DNA from: Acidobacteriota bacterium
GTDB lineage: Bacteria > Acidobacteriota > Thermoanaerobaculia > Gp7-AA8
DNA length: 46,654 bases
Assembly (NCBI GenBank): GCA_019247495.1
Contig: JAFAOU010000002.1
Location: 1-46,654 of the forward strand
Direction: 5' to 3'
Part shown: one piece after another, positions 9,093-17,925 of the stretch
Position numbering within the stretch: the first letter of the stretch is position 1
Layout of the letters: the number at the start of each line of letters is the position of its first letter
The notes under the pieces: model-generated
Seen by the model: only the letters and a program-made list of their open reading frames with translations
Told to the model about the DNA's origin: nothing
Databases searched by the model: none
Made by a program: the position numbers and the translations under genes

Positions 9093-9105
9093 AGGAAGGA
9101 AGAGC

Positions 9106-9513
9106 ATGGAACCGCACGATCTTCTGCCGAAACGAGTCGCCAATTACATTCACGACATCGGAGTCCGCTCCCTCGATCATCTCGCCGAACACTTCGAAGT
9201 TCCCACTCCTCCCGCGACCCCCGAGGGCGAAAACGCAACCGCGCCGCTTCCTGCCGACGCCATTCAGACACTGGTCCAGCACTGGAAAGACATGGCCCCC
9301 GAAGACAAGGAGGCGTTCGTGGAGCGCGTCTCCGCCTCGGTGATGGAAGTCATCGTCGCCGCCGCGACGCTCCCCTTGGGCCTGAAGGCCGGCAAGAAGA
9401 CCGTGAAGGTGGCGAAGAAGGTGATCCGCAAGCAGGTCAAGAAGGTGCGGAAGGCGGCGAAGCCGCCGAAGCCGCCGAAGAAGGACGACGGGAAAAAGAA
9501 AAAGAAGAAGTGA
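9106..9513 (+). CDS. Small protein with long lysine-rich tail, next to ppk1
   Basis: 135 residues, not a family I recognise. The first 90 residues are acidic to neutral and probably helical, with a conserved-looking core LVQHWKDMAPEDKEAFVERV. The last 44 residues contain 20 lysines, 2 arginines and two PPK units and end in six lysines, similar in style to histone-H1-like or AlgP-like tails. The ribosome binding site is strong (AAGGAAGG) and the gap to ppk1 is only 13 bases, so it is probably co-expressed. A polycationic tail next to the enzyme that makes polyphosphate suggests a polyphosphate- or nucleoid-binding protein; that is inference. A hairpin repeat starts two bases after the stop. 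Confidence 0.72.
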   Translation: MEPHDLLPKRVANYIHDIGVRSLDHLAEHFEVPTPPATPEGENATAPLPADAIQTLVQHWKDMAPEDKEAFVERVSASVMEVIVAAATLPLGLKAGKKTVKVAKKVIRKQVKKVRKAAKPPKPPKKDDGKKKKKK

Positions 9514-9514
9514 C

Positions 9515-9702
9515 TGTCATCCTGAGCCGCCGGAGGCGTTGGAGCGCGAAGCGCGGAACGCCGGAGGACGGTCGAAGGACCCCCAGCGTGCTTGCCATGT
9601 TCAAGTGCCGCCCACCCTTGCCTGGTTATCAGGAAGGGGGTCCTTCGACCGTCCTCCGCTGCTACGGCTTCGCCTACGCAGCTGCGGCGGCTCAGGATGA
9701 CA
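9515..9702. repeat. Long intergenic inverted repeat with hairpins inside each arm
   Basis: The outer ends (9515-9532 with 9685-9702; TGTCATCCTGAGCCGCCG) and the inner ends (GGAGGACGGTCGAAGGACCC in the left arm, near 9562-9583, with its complement from 9636) pair perfectly. The middles of the arms differ in sequence, yet each folds on itself: GGCGTT...AACGCC around CGCGAAGCG on the left, and GCTGC...GCAGC around GGCTTCGCC on the right. It fills almost the whole gap between two convergent genes. Confidence 0.85.
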
Positions 9703-9705
9703 ATC

Positions 9706-10200
9706 TCACTTCCGCCGTAGCACCCGCGGCGGAAGCATCCACTCCAACTGCGCCGCGCCGTCGCCGAACATGCGGATGCCGTAGCAGCCGCCTTTCTTCA
9801 GCTCGATCACGCCGTCGGAGCTCATCTTCGTCACGGCCAGCATTGTCTTCGACAGGTTCGGCTCATGCCCGACGCAGATGATCCTGCGCGCATCGCTGCC
9901 GTCGATGAGAGCGCGAAAGTCGCCGGCGCCGGCATCGGGCGCGAGGGCGTCAAACGTCTTCACGACGATTTGCGAACCGTACGCTTTCTCCACCCACTCC
10001 GCCGTCTCCACGCAGCGAATGAGCGGACTCGAATAGATCACCTCCGCCTTCGGAAAGCGCTTCTTCAGCCCGCGGCCGATCTGCTTCATGCGGCGGTTGC
10101 CGGTCTCAGTAAGGATGCGCGCGTCGTCATCGGCGCGCGCACCATGCAGTTCGGCAATTCCGTGCCGCAGCAAAACTACGAATTTCTCGTTGTCTTTCAT
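9706..10200 (-). CDS. sixA: SixA-like phosphohistidine phosphatase
   Basis: 164 residues of the histidine phosphatase superfamily. The catalytic motif LLRHGIAE (His13) and the second histidine in CVGHEPN are both present, and the length matches SixA, which removes phosphate from phosphohistidine on proteins. The start overlaps the stop of ppx by four bases (ATGA), so the two are translated as a pair. Next to ppx, ppk1 and ppk2 its substrate might lie in polyphosphate or phosphohistidine metabolism, including the phosphorylated histidine of PPK1; that link is a guess. Family assignment is firm, substrate open. Confidence 0.88.
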   Translation of the reverse strand: MKDNEKFVVLLRHGIAELHGARADDDARILTETGNRRMKQIGRGLKKRFPKAEVIYSSPLIRCVETAEWVEKAYGSQIVVKTFDALAPDAGAGDFRALIDGSDARRIICVGHEPNLSKTMLAVTKMSSDGVIELKKGGCYGIRMFGDGAAQLEWMLPPRVLRRK

Positions 10201-11726
10201 CTGGCCTCGAAGCGCACTTCGACATCGAAGAGATGCGCGAAGTATTTGGCGCGTTTCATCGCGCTGGCAATTTCGACCGATGCATCCGAGCGCGTGCGCA
10301 CCGTGAAGAGCGCCTCGTCGCGACGCACGCGCACCGCCACATCGCGCACCGATCCGCGATGCCCGCGGTCCAGCGCCTCGGCGATGCGCAGGATCGCCGC
10401 GAGTTTCTCCACGTCCTGCTGCTGTGTCGGCGTCAGTTCCGCAAAATTCTCATGCTCCGCCTCGGGCGTCGATTTCCGGTAATACCGCGCCGCGTTGGCG
10501 ATGATGAGGATCTCCTCGTCCGTGAAACCGCGCAGATCGGCGTGGCGGATGAGGTAGTAGCTGTGTTTGTGATGCGCGCGATCGCTCACGTGCAGCCCCG
10601 CTTCGTGCAGTACCGCCGCCGATTCGAGCAACGCCGTCATCTGATGCTCCAGCGCGTGCAGCGGCTTGGTCTGATCGAAGATGCGCGAGGCCAGCTTTGC
10701 CACATGCAGACCGTGCTTGAGATCGCAGTCGGTGCGCTGCGCGAGGGAGAGTACCGATGCCTGGCGCAGCGAGCCGCCGTTTTCCTCCGGCTCTTCGAGC
10801 GCGGCCACGCGGCTTTCGAGCATTCCCTCGCGCATGGCCACCGGGCAGGCCAGCAGTTCGTCGATCTTGAGCACATCGAGAAGCGTGTCCAGCACGATCG
10901 CGCCCGCAAGCACGCTGGTGGCGCGCGGTCCGTCGATTCCGAATCGTTCCGCGCGCTCGGGGGCGGACATCGAGGCCAGGATCGGAATCAGTTCGGACAC
11001 GGCAGCGCGGGAAACACGCCGCAAGCCATGCGGCGTGGACGCGGTTTCGCTCTGCGCCGCCATCGTTGCCAGCGTCTGGATCGTGCCCGAGGTTCCGACG
11101 CAGAGGTCGACGCCGAGCCGGAGAATGCGGCGGCGATGTTTGTCGATGCGGTCTTCGACATGCCGGCGGCACTGCTCGACCGCGCGCGGCGCGGGCCGTT
11201 CGATGAGACTGTAACGCTGCGCCAGCCGCAGCGCGCCGAGCGGCTCGCTGCGCGTCAGATACGTCTCGTCCGCGGTGCCGACGATCAACTCCACGCTGCC
11301 GCCGCCGATGTCGATGCAAAGCGCCGTCTGCCCGTTCACCTCGACGGCGGAGCGAACCGCGCGAAGGATGTAGTCCGCCTCCTCCTCGCCCGAGATGACC
11401 CGCACCTTCACGCCCGTCTCTTCCTTCACGCGCCGCAGAAAATCGCGGCGATTCGGCGCCTCGCGCACGGCGCTGGTGGCCACGGCGAAGGTCTCGTCGA
11501 CGTTCCACTTCGCCGCGATCTCCGCCATGCGCTTAATCGCGCCGACGCCGCGGTCCATCGCCTCGGCGGTGAGTGGCTGCCCGTCCAGGCTGGCCAGCCC
11601 GAGCTGCACCATCTCCTTCTCGCGGTCGACGACGCGATAGCCATGCTCGCGCGTCTCCGCCACGATCATGTGAATCGAATTCGTTCCGACGTCGATTGCG
11701 GCGATCCGCCGTGGTTTCGTTGCCAT
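10197..11726 (-). CDS. ppx: Ppx/GppA exopolyphosphatase
   Basis: 509 residues. The N-terminal ASKHA-fold phosphatase begins with AAIDVGTNSIHMIVAE (9-24) and includes CIDIGGGSVELIVG near residue 140, the phosphate-binding loops. A C-terminal HD-like helical domain (HEAGLHVSDRAHHKHSYYLI) follows, as in full-length Ppx/GppA. The enzyme removes terminal phosphates from polyphosphate, or 5'-phosphate from pppGpp; sequence alone does not separate the two, but the neighbouring ppk1 and ppk2 favour polyphosphate. It overlaps sixA by four bases and is divergent from ppk2. Confidence 0.92.
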   Translation of the reverse strand: MATKPRRIAAIDVGTNSIHMIVAETREHGYRVVDREKEMVQLGLASLDGQPLTAEAMDRGVGAIKRMAEIAAKWNVDETFAVATSAVREAPNRRDFLRRVKEETGVKVRVISGEEEADYILRAVRSAVEVNGQTALCIDIGGGSVELIVGTADETYLTRSEPLGALRLAQRYSLIERPAPRAVEQCRRHVEDRIDKHRRRILRLGVDLCVGTSGTIQTLATMAAQSETASTPHGLRRVSRAAVSELIPILASMSAPERAERFGIDGPRATSVLAGAIVLDTLLDVLKIDELLACPVAMREGMLESRVAALEEPEENGGSLRQASVLSLAQRTDCDLKHGLHVAKLASRIFDQTKPLHALEHQMTALLESAAVLHEAGLHVSDRAHHKHSYYLIRHADLRGFTDEEILIIANAARYYRKSTPEAEHENFAELTPTQQQDVEKLAAILRIAEALDRGHRGSVRDVAVRVRRDEALFTVRTRSDASVEIASAMKRAKYFAHLFDVEVRFEAR

Positions 11727-11822
11727 GCCGGTGAGGAGTATCTGCGCTCGGAGTCTTCCCCGCTGGAAAGACTATGCAAAATGCAGGTGAAGGCGGACTG
11801 CGCCTGGGGGGAGAATCAGCGG

Positions 11823-12623
11823 ATGAAGACGAATGTGCATCGAATCGAACCGGGCAGCAAGGTCCGCATCGAGGATCTCGATCCCGACGCGACGCCGTTA
11901 TGCGATGACAAATCCGAGGGAAAGGAACGAAGCGCCAGGATCGCGGAACGGCTCGGCGAGCTTCAGGAGCTTCTCTACGCGGAGCATCGCCACAACATTC
12001 TGATTGTCCTGCAGGGGATGGACACCTCGGGCAAGGACGGCACGGTGCGGCATGTGATGAGCGGCGTCAGCCCGGCCGGCGTGCGCGTGGTCTCGTTCAA
12101 ACGGCCCACACCCTCGGAGCTCGACCACGATTTCCTCTGGCGCGTCCATGCGAAGACGCCCGGCAACGGCGAGATCGCCGTCTTCAATCGCAGCCACTAC
12201 GAAGACGTTCTCGTCGTTCGCGTTCACGGCCTGGTCGATGAGAAGGTGTGGCGCAAGCGCTACGAGCAGATCAACGCCTTTGAAAAGACGCTGACCGCCG
12301 GCGGAACGATCATCCTCAAGTTCTTCCTCAATATCAGTAAAGACGAGCAGCGCAAGCGCCTCCAGGCACGCATCGACGATCCCACCAAACACTGGAAGTT
12401 CGAGCACGGCGACATCGAGGAGCGCAAGCTCTGGGATGACTACATGAAGGCCTACGAAGACATGCTGGAGAAGACGTCGACGAAGCACGCCCCCTGGTAC
12501 GCCATCCCGTCCGACGCGAAGTGGTACCGCAACCTGGTCATCGGCGCCGTCGTCGTGGAGACGCTGGAGTCGCTCGGGATGGAGTACCCGAAAGTGGATT
12601 TGTCGGGGGAGGTCGTGGAGTGA
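11823..12623 (+). CDS. ppk2: PPK2-family polyphosphate kinase
   Basis: 266 residues, the usual size of one-domain PPK2 enzymes, which move phosphate between polyphosphate and nucleotides (AMP, ADP or GDP). Walker A is GMDTSGKDG (65-73), Walker B is NRSHYEDVLV, and the conserved lid arginine region reads RKRLQARIDDPTKHWKF. I chose the ATG at 11823 because GGGGGAGAA lies about 10 bases upstream; an in-frame ATG at 11781 has no such site. The frame stays open far upstream, but that part is antisense to ppx and not coding. Together with ppk1 and ppx it gives synthesis, use and degradation of polyphosphate within 6 kb. The nucleotide preference cannot be read from the sequence. Confidence 0.93.
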   Translation: MKTNVHRIEPGSKVRIEDLDPDATPLCDDKSEGKERSARIAERLGELQELLYAEHRHNILIVLQGMDTSGKDGTVRHVMSGVSPAGVRVVSFKRPTPSELDHDFLWRVHAKTPGNGEIAVFNRSHYEDVLVVRVHGLVDEKVWRKRYEQINAFEKTLTAGGTIILKFFLNISKDEQRKRLQARIDDPTKHWKFEHGDIEERKLWDDYMKAYEDMLEKTSTKHAPWYAIPSDAKWYRNLVIGAVVVETLESLGMEYPKVDLSGEVVE

Positions 12624-12642
12624 GCGCCGAAGATGCGGCGCT
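12623..12642. terminator. Hairpin between convergent ppk2 and membrane protein gene
   Basis: A 7-bp stem (AGCGCCG at 12623-12629 with CGGCGCT at 12636-12642) and a six-base loop begin in the ppk2 stop codon. There is no T tract on either strand, so termination is only likely, possibly in both directions. Confidence 0.45.
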
Positions 12643-12650
12643 TCCGAAAC

Positions 12651-13949
12651 TCATTCAAACCGGTAGCGAACGGCGTCGGTCGGAAGTGGCCCGGTAATCA
12701 GCCGGCCGTTGCGGCGAAGCGGCATCGCGGCCAGCGACTGCAGCCGGTACGTTCTCCTGATGAACGTGTTGCGCGCGGGATCGTGTTCGAGGAAGACGAG
12801 GGTGCCGACCGTGCCCGGCGCGTTGTCGACGAAGACTTTGCGTCCGCGGTTCTGGCGGAGGAACGCTTCGAAGCGGTCCCACTGTCCCGCGAATGCGCGT
12901 GCCTCCGGGATGTCGCGCGCGAGTTGAATGGCGACGATTGCGGGAACGATCGCGGCAATCGTGACGGCGATCGCGAACGCAGACCGCCAACGTTCCGGCC
13001 GCGGAAGCGCAGCGCCGAGGGCCGCGACACTGGCGACGATCATCGCGAAGAGAATCAGCCGCGCGCGTTCCGGCAATGGGACGACCAACGTGACTTCTCC
13101 GGCCGCGAGGCTGACGGCGGCGCAGCCGATCGTGGAGACGATCGCCACGATGACGGCGCGGCGCGAAACGCGCGGCGCCCATAACGCTGCCGCAAGAAAA
13201 ACGAGGATCAGCAGGAGACCGGAGCGCGACACCGCATCGGCGAAAAACGATGCCGCATCGGCAGCCGTTGCCGCGATCACATGAAGCATCGGCGGTGTCG
13301 CGGCAAAGTGCGATTTGCGGACCGCATTTCCTGGCGACAATGCAACGACGAATAGGCTGATCAGCGATCCGATGAGTCCAGCCAGCATCGGCTTGCGCCG
13401 CCATGCGGCGAATGCCATCGCGCAGATGACGATCTGCGAGAGCACTTCGGTTTCCGAACAGCCGCCCGCGATGAATGGAAGGCCGGCGTCGAACCATCGC
13501 CATTCGCTTCGCCTGGCTGCGTTGCCGGTCCACCACGCGAACGCCGCCAGCGGAGCCGCGTAGGAGAGCAGACCGGTAACCCACAGGATCGATTGCGGCA
13601 CATCGCTGGTGCCGAGGAGAATCGCGGTCGTCATCGCCAGCGCCAGAGGCCAGCGGCGCAGACCGGCGTGCAACGCCACCACCATCGCGACCGTGGTCAG
13701 CAGCACGGCGATCGTCGCCGTCCATGGTCCCAACGCCGCCAGCAGTGCGTCGACGAACGTGAATGTGAAGCGGCCGCTCCAAACGCGATACCACGCCGCC
13801 TGGCCCCGCCAGAAACCGAAATCGGCGACGGATGCCGGAACCGCGAAGTCGTCCGAGAACCAGCGGACGTAAAAGCCGCGCACGCACAGAACAGCCAGCG
13901 CGCCGGCCGTCGTGAACGCAACGACGACTGCTGCCGCGCGCTCTTTCAT
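12651..13949 (-). CDS. Polytopic membrane protein, DUF6056/GT-C-like
   Basis: 432 residues with about ten hydrophobic segments. Near the N-terminus is WFSDDF (about 30-35), like the Asp-rich first loop of GT-C-fold membrane glycosyltransferases, followed by WSGRFTF; later come ILWVTGLLSYAAP and a loop with SETEV and SPGNAVRK. This combination resembles the DUF6056 family, but the assignment is from memory of the pattern. The C-terminal 100 residues are soluble, as in many GT-C proteins. It starts 7 bases after the stop of the aminotransferase gene and is probably in its operon. Function unknown; a role in surface glycans would be inference. Confidence 0.7.
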   Translation of the reverse strand: MKERAAAVVVAFTTAGALAVLCVRGFYVRWFSDDFAVPASVADFGFWRGQAAWYRVWSGRFTFTFVDALLAALGPWTATIAVLLTTVAMVVALHAGLRRWPLALAMTTAILLGTSDVPQSILWVTGLLSYAAPLAAFAWWTGNAARRSEWRWFDAGLPFIAGGCSETEVLSQIVICAMAFAAWRRKPMLAGLIGSLISLFVVALSPGNAVRKSHFAATPPMLHVIAATAADAASFFADAVSRSGLLLILVFLAAALWAPRVSRRAVIVAIVSTIGCAAVSLAAGEVTLVVPLPERARLILFAMIVASVAALGAALPRPERWRSAFAIAVTIAAIVPAIVAIQLARDIPEARAFAGQWDRFEAFLRQNRGRKVFVDNAPGTVGTLVFLEHDPARNTFIRRTYRLQSLAAMPLRRNGRLITGPLPTDAVRYRFE

Positions 13950-13956
13950 CGGCGAT

Positions 13957-15327
13957 TTATTCGACGACAGCCGCGTCCGTGATGTCGAGAGCGCGGTCGA
14001 TGATCGTGAACGCCTCGCGTAGTTGCGCCTCGGTGATGCAGAGCGGCGGATTCGTGAAGAGGTTGTTCCAGTTGATGAACGCGTACATGCCCTGTTCGCG
14101 CAAGAACGCGCCGAGGCGCTGCATCTCGGGGCTGGTGCCGTTGAAGGGCGCCATCGGTTCTTTCGTGCGCCGGTTGCGGACGAGCTCCAGCACGCCGAAG
14201 AGACCGATCGAGCGGACGTCGCCGACCGAGGGATGCTTTGCTTTCATCTGCGCGTGAAGTTCCGCGAGCACGCGTCCCATCGTCTGCGTGTGACCCATCG
14301 TGTCGTCGTCGATCATCACCTGCAGACACGCCTCGGCTGCTGCAAGGCTCATCGGATGAGCGTTGTACGTCAGGCCACCGAAGAACGTGTTGCGGTCGAA
14401 GTAATTGGCGATGCGATCACTGATCGCAACGGCGCCGAGCGGTAGGTAAGCGGACGTCAAACCCTTCGCCATCGTGATCATGTCGGGGACGACGTTCCAA
14501 TGATCGGCGGCGAACCAGCGTCCGGTTCGGCCGAGGCCGCACATCACTTCGTCGCAGACGAGGAAGATGCCGTGACGGTCGCAGATCGCGCGCAGGCCCT
14601 GCAGGTAGCCGTCCGGCGGAACGATGATGCCGTTCGTGCCGGTGACCGTCTCCACGAAAATCGCAGCGATGGTGTGGCCGCCTTCGTACGCGATCGTCTC
14701 TTCGAGCTCGTCGAGGCAGCGCTGCACGAACTCGGCATCGCTGTCGCCATCGCGATAGAGGTGGCTGCGGTATTTGTAAGGATCGAAGAAGCGGACGACG
14801 CCGGGGATGCCGGGCTCGTTGGCCCAGCGGCGCGGATCGCCGGTAAGCGAGATCGCGCCGGCGGTTGCGCCGTGATACGAGCGATAGCGGACCATGATCT
14901 TCTGCCGACCGCTGACGATGCGCGCGATGCGGATGGCGTTCTCGTTCGCTTCCGCGCCGCCGAGGGTGAAGAAGAAACGATTGAGATCGCCGGGCGTGAG
15001 GTCAGCGAGCATCTTGCCGACGCGGGCCCGAACCGCTGTCGCCATTCCCGGCCCGGCGTAAACCAGCTCCTCCGCCTGACGCTTGATCGCATCGATGACG
15101 CGCTTGTCGCCATGCCCGATGTTGACGCACATCAACTGCGAGTTCATGTCGATGTAGCGTTTGCCGTCCGCATCCCAGAAGTAGATGCCTTCGCCGCGCA
15201 CCATGGCGATCGGATTCACGCTGGCCTGCGCCGACCACGAAAAAATCGTGTGGCGCTTGGTCAGCGCAATCATCTCTTCGGCGGTCATGTCATTGACAAT
15301 AGGCCCGGCAATTTCTGTCGTCGTCAT
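13957..15327 (-). CDS. Class III pyridoxal-phosphate aminotransferase
   Basis: 456 residues. The N-terminus has HTIFSWSAQ and GIYFWDADGKRYIDMNSQ; the cofactor site is Lys288 in MAKGLTSAYLPLG; the aspartate-containing FLVCDEVMCGLGRTG segment binds the pyridine ring. The class transfers amino groups from omega-amino acids (beta-alanine, taurine, GABA and others) to pyruvate or 2-oxoglutarate; substrate cannot be set from the sequence. I chose the ATG at 15327 although the frame is open far upstream, because that upstream part is antisense to the threonine operon. No ribosome binding site is visible; TAATCT lies 7 bases before the ATG, so a leaderless transcript is likely. Confidence 0.9.
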   Translation of the reverse strand: MTTTEIAGPIVNDMTAEEMIALTKRHTIFSWSAQASVNPIAMVRGEGIYFWDADGKRYIDMNSQLMCVNIGHGDKRVIDAIKRQAEELVYAGPGMATAVRARVGKMLADLTPGDLNRFFFTLGGAEANENAIRIARIVSGRQKIMVRYRSYHGATAGAISLTGDPRRWANEPGIPGVVRFFDPYKYRSHLYRDGDSDAEFVQRCLDELEETIAYEGGHTIAAIFVETVTGTNGIIVPPDGYLQGLRAICDRHGIFLVCDEVMCGLGRTGRWFAADHWNVVPDMITMAKGLTSAYLPLGAVAISDRIANYFDRNTFFGGLTYNAHPMSLAAAEACLQVMIDDDTMGHTQTMGRVLAELHAQMKAKHPSVGDVRSIGLFGVLELVRNRRTKEPMAPFNGTSPEMQRLGAFLREQGMYAFINWNNLFTNPPLCITEAQLREAFTIIDRALDITDAAVVE

Positions 15328-15334
15328 GGAACGT

Positions 15335-15365
15335 AGATTATCCGAGTTGTGCCTCCTCATATACT
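15335..15365. promoter_or_regulatory. Face-to-face promoter pair between aminotransferase and threonine operon
   Basis: Only 48 bases separate the two start codons. On the plus strand TATACT (15360-15365) ends 10 bases before the ATG of the threonine operon. On the minus strand GATAAT/TAATCT (15335-15342) ends 7-9 bases before the aminotransferase ATG. The two -10-like hexamers are 17 bases apart, so each sits at the other's -35 position and polymerase binding should be mutually exclusive. No -35 consensus is seen. Confidence 0.5.
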
Positions 15366-15375
15366 CCGGCGGTCC

Positions 15376-17925
15376 ATGAAGCCCGTTCGTCCCGAGGTAT
15401 TCAAGTTTGGTGGCGTGGCTGTCGGTAATGCCGCGGCGGTTCGGATTGCGCTCGGGCATGTGCGGCGGGCGGCGCCGAATGTGGCGGTAGTCGTGTCGGC
15501 GATGAATGGCGTGACCGACCTGCTGCTCGAGGCCGGCCAGGCGGCATTGCGGCGCGACCGTTCCTCGTGCGACGAGATTGCGGCGGAGTTTGAGTCGCGG
15601 CACATGGCGCTGATTGATGACTTGATTGCATCGAAGCGGCGCGCCGACGAACTGCACGACGTCATTCGCGAATTCGCGCGCGAGTTGCGATCGATGATGG
15701 AGAGCGTGGCCGTTTTCGAAGAGTTGACGCCGCGTGCGCAGGATGCGCTTGTCGCTCGCGGCGAGCGCGCCGTTGCGAGGATCTTCGCCGCAGCAGCCGA
15801 AGAGGCGGGTATCGCATCCGTCTATGTCGATGCGACTGACGTCATCGTCACTGAACGCCGCCTCGGCGCGATCTGGCCGAATCTTTCGAAGTGTGAGCGC
15901 GCGGCGAAGAAGGGCATCTTGCCGTTGCTGGCGGACGGCAAGGTCGTCGTCATCCCCGGCTACATCGCCAGCGGCCCCGATGGCGCGCTGGTCACGCTCG
16001 GCCGCGGCGGCAGCGACTTCTCTGCGGCCATCATCGCGCGCAGCGTTGGCGCCCGTGCGTTGACGTTGTTCAAGGAAGTCGATGGCCTGATGACCGCCGA
16101 TCCGAAGAGCGTTCCCGACGCGCGCGTCATCGCCGAGCTTCACTATCGAGAGGCCGCAGAGCTCGCGTACTACGGCGCGAAAGTGCTGCATCCGCGCACG
16201 ATGATCCCGCTGGTCGACCGGCGCATTCCGCTGTTGGTGCGCAACAGTTTTCGCGAGACGAACGCCGGAACGCGCATCGCCGGCGACGTGAAACCGGGCG
16301 CGTATCCTGTCAAAGCGCTGACGGCGATTCATCGCCAAGCCCTCGTGTCGATCGAAGGAAAAGGGATGATCGGCGTGCCCGGCGTGGCGGGCCGCGCGTT
16401 CACGGCACTCTCGCAGGCCGGACATTCCGTGTCGATGATCAGCCAGGCGTCGAGCGAATCGAGCATCTGCTTCGTGGTGCCCGAGGCGGAAGCGGATCAT
16501 GCGATCGCGGCGCTGGAAGTCGCGTTTGAATCCGAGCGGAAGTTGCATCTCATCGATCGCATCGACGCCGAGAAGCGCGTCGCGCTCATCGCCGTCGTCG
16601 GCCTCGGCATGCGCGGAACTTCCGGCATTGCAGCGCGCACGTTTTCGGCGATCGCAGCGGCGGGCGTGAACATCGTCGCCATCGCGCAGGGATCGTCGGA
16701 GTTGAATATCACCGTCGCGGTGGCCGAGGCAGATGCGACGCGCGCGTTGCGGGCGCTGCATGCCGAGTATCAGCTCCACAAGATTCGTCCGCTCGCCGAC
16801 ACGACCGGACGCGAAGCCAAGCTCACACTTCTCGGGCTCGGACAAATCGGCCGCGAACTCGCACGCCAACTCATCGCGCAGCAGCCGCATCTTCGCCGCG
16901 ACCTCGGCATCGATCTGAAAGTTGTCGCGGTCGCAGATCGATCCGGCATCCGGCTCGACGACAAAGGCTTTGCACCGGCGGCGCTGCAACGATTCGCCAA
17001 GCAGAAAGCGTCGGGCGCGCGGCTGTTCGAACGCGGCTCGCCGCTGACACTGCACGAGCTCGAAGCAATGATGCGCAGCGAGTTGTGGATGCTGCCGTCG
17101 TACCGGCCGGTGCTTGTCGACCTGACGTCCGAGGAGACCGCGCCGCTGCTGCAGGAAGCGCTGGATCATGGATTTCACGTCGTCTGTGCGAACAAGAAAC
17201 CGCTGGCGGGATCGCAGATCGAGTTCGATCGGCTGATGGACACCGCGAAAGAGCGCGGACTCTCGGTTCGCTACGAAGCCACTGCCGGCGCGGGCCTGCC
17301 GGTGCTCGACACGATCGGGAAACTGCAATCGGCCGGCGACAAAATCGAAATGATCCTCGGCTGTTTTTCGGGAACGCTCGGCTATCTGATGACGGCGCTC
17401 GAAGATGGTGTCGCGTTTTCCGAGGCCGTGCGAAAAGCGTGGGAACTTGGGTACACGGAGCCCGATCCGCGCGACGATCTGTCGGGAAAAGATGTCGCTC
17501 GCAAAGCGCTGATCCTGGCGCGCACGCTCGAATATCGCGCGGAGCCGGACGAGATCGAACTCGAACCGCTCTTTCACGATGACGGAGCGCACGCCGATGC
17601 CCGGGCGTTCGTAGCCAGTCTCGGCGCGCTCGACGGCGCGTATCGCGAGCGCATCGAACGCGCACGGCAAAGCGGCAAGGTGCTGCGCTACGTCGCGAAG
17701 ATCCGTAGCCGCGCGATCTCTGTCGGCATCGAAGCTGTTCCCGCGACCTCGCCGCTCGCACATCTGCGCGGCACCGACAATCAGGTGGCGATTTACTCGA
17801 AGCGCTACAAAACCAATCCGCTCGTCGTGACCGGCCCGGGCGCGGGTGCGAAGGTGACCGCGGCCGGAGTGCTCAACGACATCGTGGCCATCGCCATGGA
17901 GGAACGGCGGAGAAGTCCGCGATGA
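15376..17925 (+). CDS. thrA: Bifunctional aspartokinase / homoserine dehydrogenase
   Basis: 849 residues. The aspartokinase half (about 1-300) has VFKFGGVAV at the N-terminus and TLGRGGSDFSA; two ACT-type regulatory modules follow (VSIEGKGMIGVPGVAGR and a second with IAQGSSELNITVAV), which usually bind threonine. The homoserine dehydrogenase half starts near residue 485 with the NAD(P) motif LLGLGQIG and includes ATAGAGLPVLDTI, GCFSGTLGY and ELGYTEPDPRDDLSG. It catalyses the first and third steps from aspartate to threonine and methionine. The start at 15376 is preferred over an ATG at 15349 because MKPVRPEVFKFGG is the normal opening. Its stop overlaps thrB by four bases. Threonine feedback is expected from the family. 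Confidence 0.95.
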   Translation: MKPVRPEVFKFGGVAVGNAAAVRIALGHVRRAAPNVAVVVSAMNGVTDLLLEAGQAALRRDRSSCDEIAAEFESRHMALIDDLIASKRRADELHDVIREFARELRSMMESVAVFEELTPRAQDALVARGERAVARIFAAAAEEAGIASVYVDATDVIVTERRLGAIWPNLSKCERAAKKGILPLLADGKVVVIPGYIASGPDGALVTLGRGGSDFSAAIIARSVGARALTLFKEVDGLMTADPKSVPDARVIAELHYREAAELAYYGAKVLHPRTMIPLVDRRIPLLVRNSFRETNAGTRIAGDVKPGAYPVKALTAIHRQALVSIEGKGMIGVPGVAGRAFTALSQAGHSVSMISQASSESSICFVVPEAEADHAIAALEVAFESERKLHLIDRIDAEKRVALIAVVGLGMRGTSGIAARTFSAIAAAGVNIVAIAQGSSELNITVAVAEADATRALRALHAEYQLHKIRPLADTTGREAKLTLLGLGQIGRELARQLIAQQPHLRRDLGIDLKVVAVADRSGIRLDDKGFAPAALQRFAKQKASGARLFERGSPLTLHELEAMMRSELWMLPSYRPVLVDLTSEETAPLLQEALDHGFHVVCANKKPLAGSQIEFDRLMDTAKERGLSVRYEATAGAGLPVLDTIGKLQSAGDKIEMILGCFSGTLGYLMTALEDGVAFSEAVRKAWELGYTEPDPRDDLSGKDVARKALILARTLEYRAEPDEIELEPLFHDDGAHADARAFVASLGALDGAYRERIERARQSGKVLRYVAKIRSRAISVGIEAVPATSPLAHLRGTDNQVAIYSKRYKTNPLVVTGPGAGAKVTAAGVLNDIVAIAMEERRRSPR

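Noticed and set aside
11727..11760. A third ECF-type promoter, in front of ppx
   Set aside because: A TACTCC-TCACCGGC-ATG stretch resembles the esterase promoter end, but no GAAACCTTT block lies at the required distance.
10233..11822. Open plus-strand frame upstream of and in frame with ppk2
   Set aside because: It is antisense to ppx, and the PPK2 product starts normally at 11823 with a ribosome binding site.
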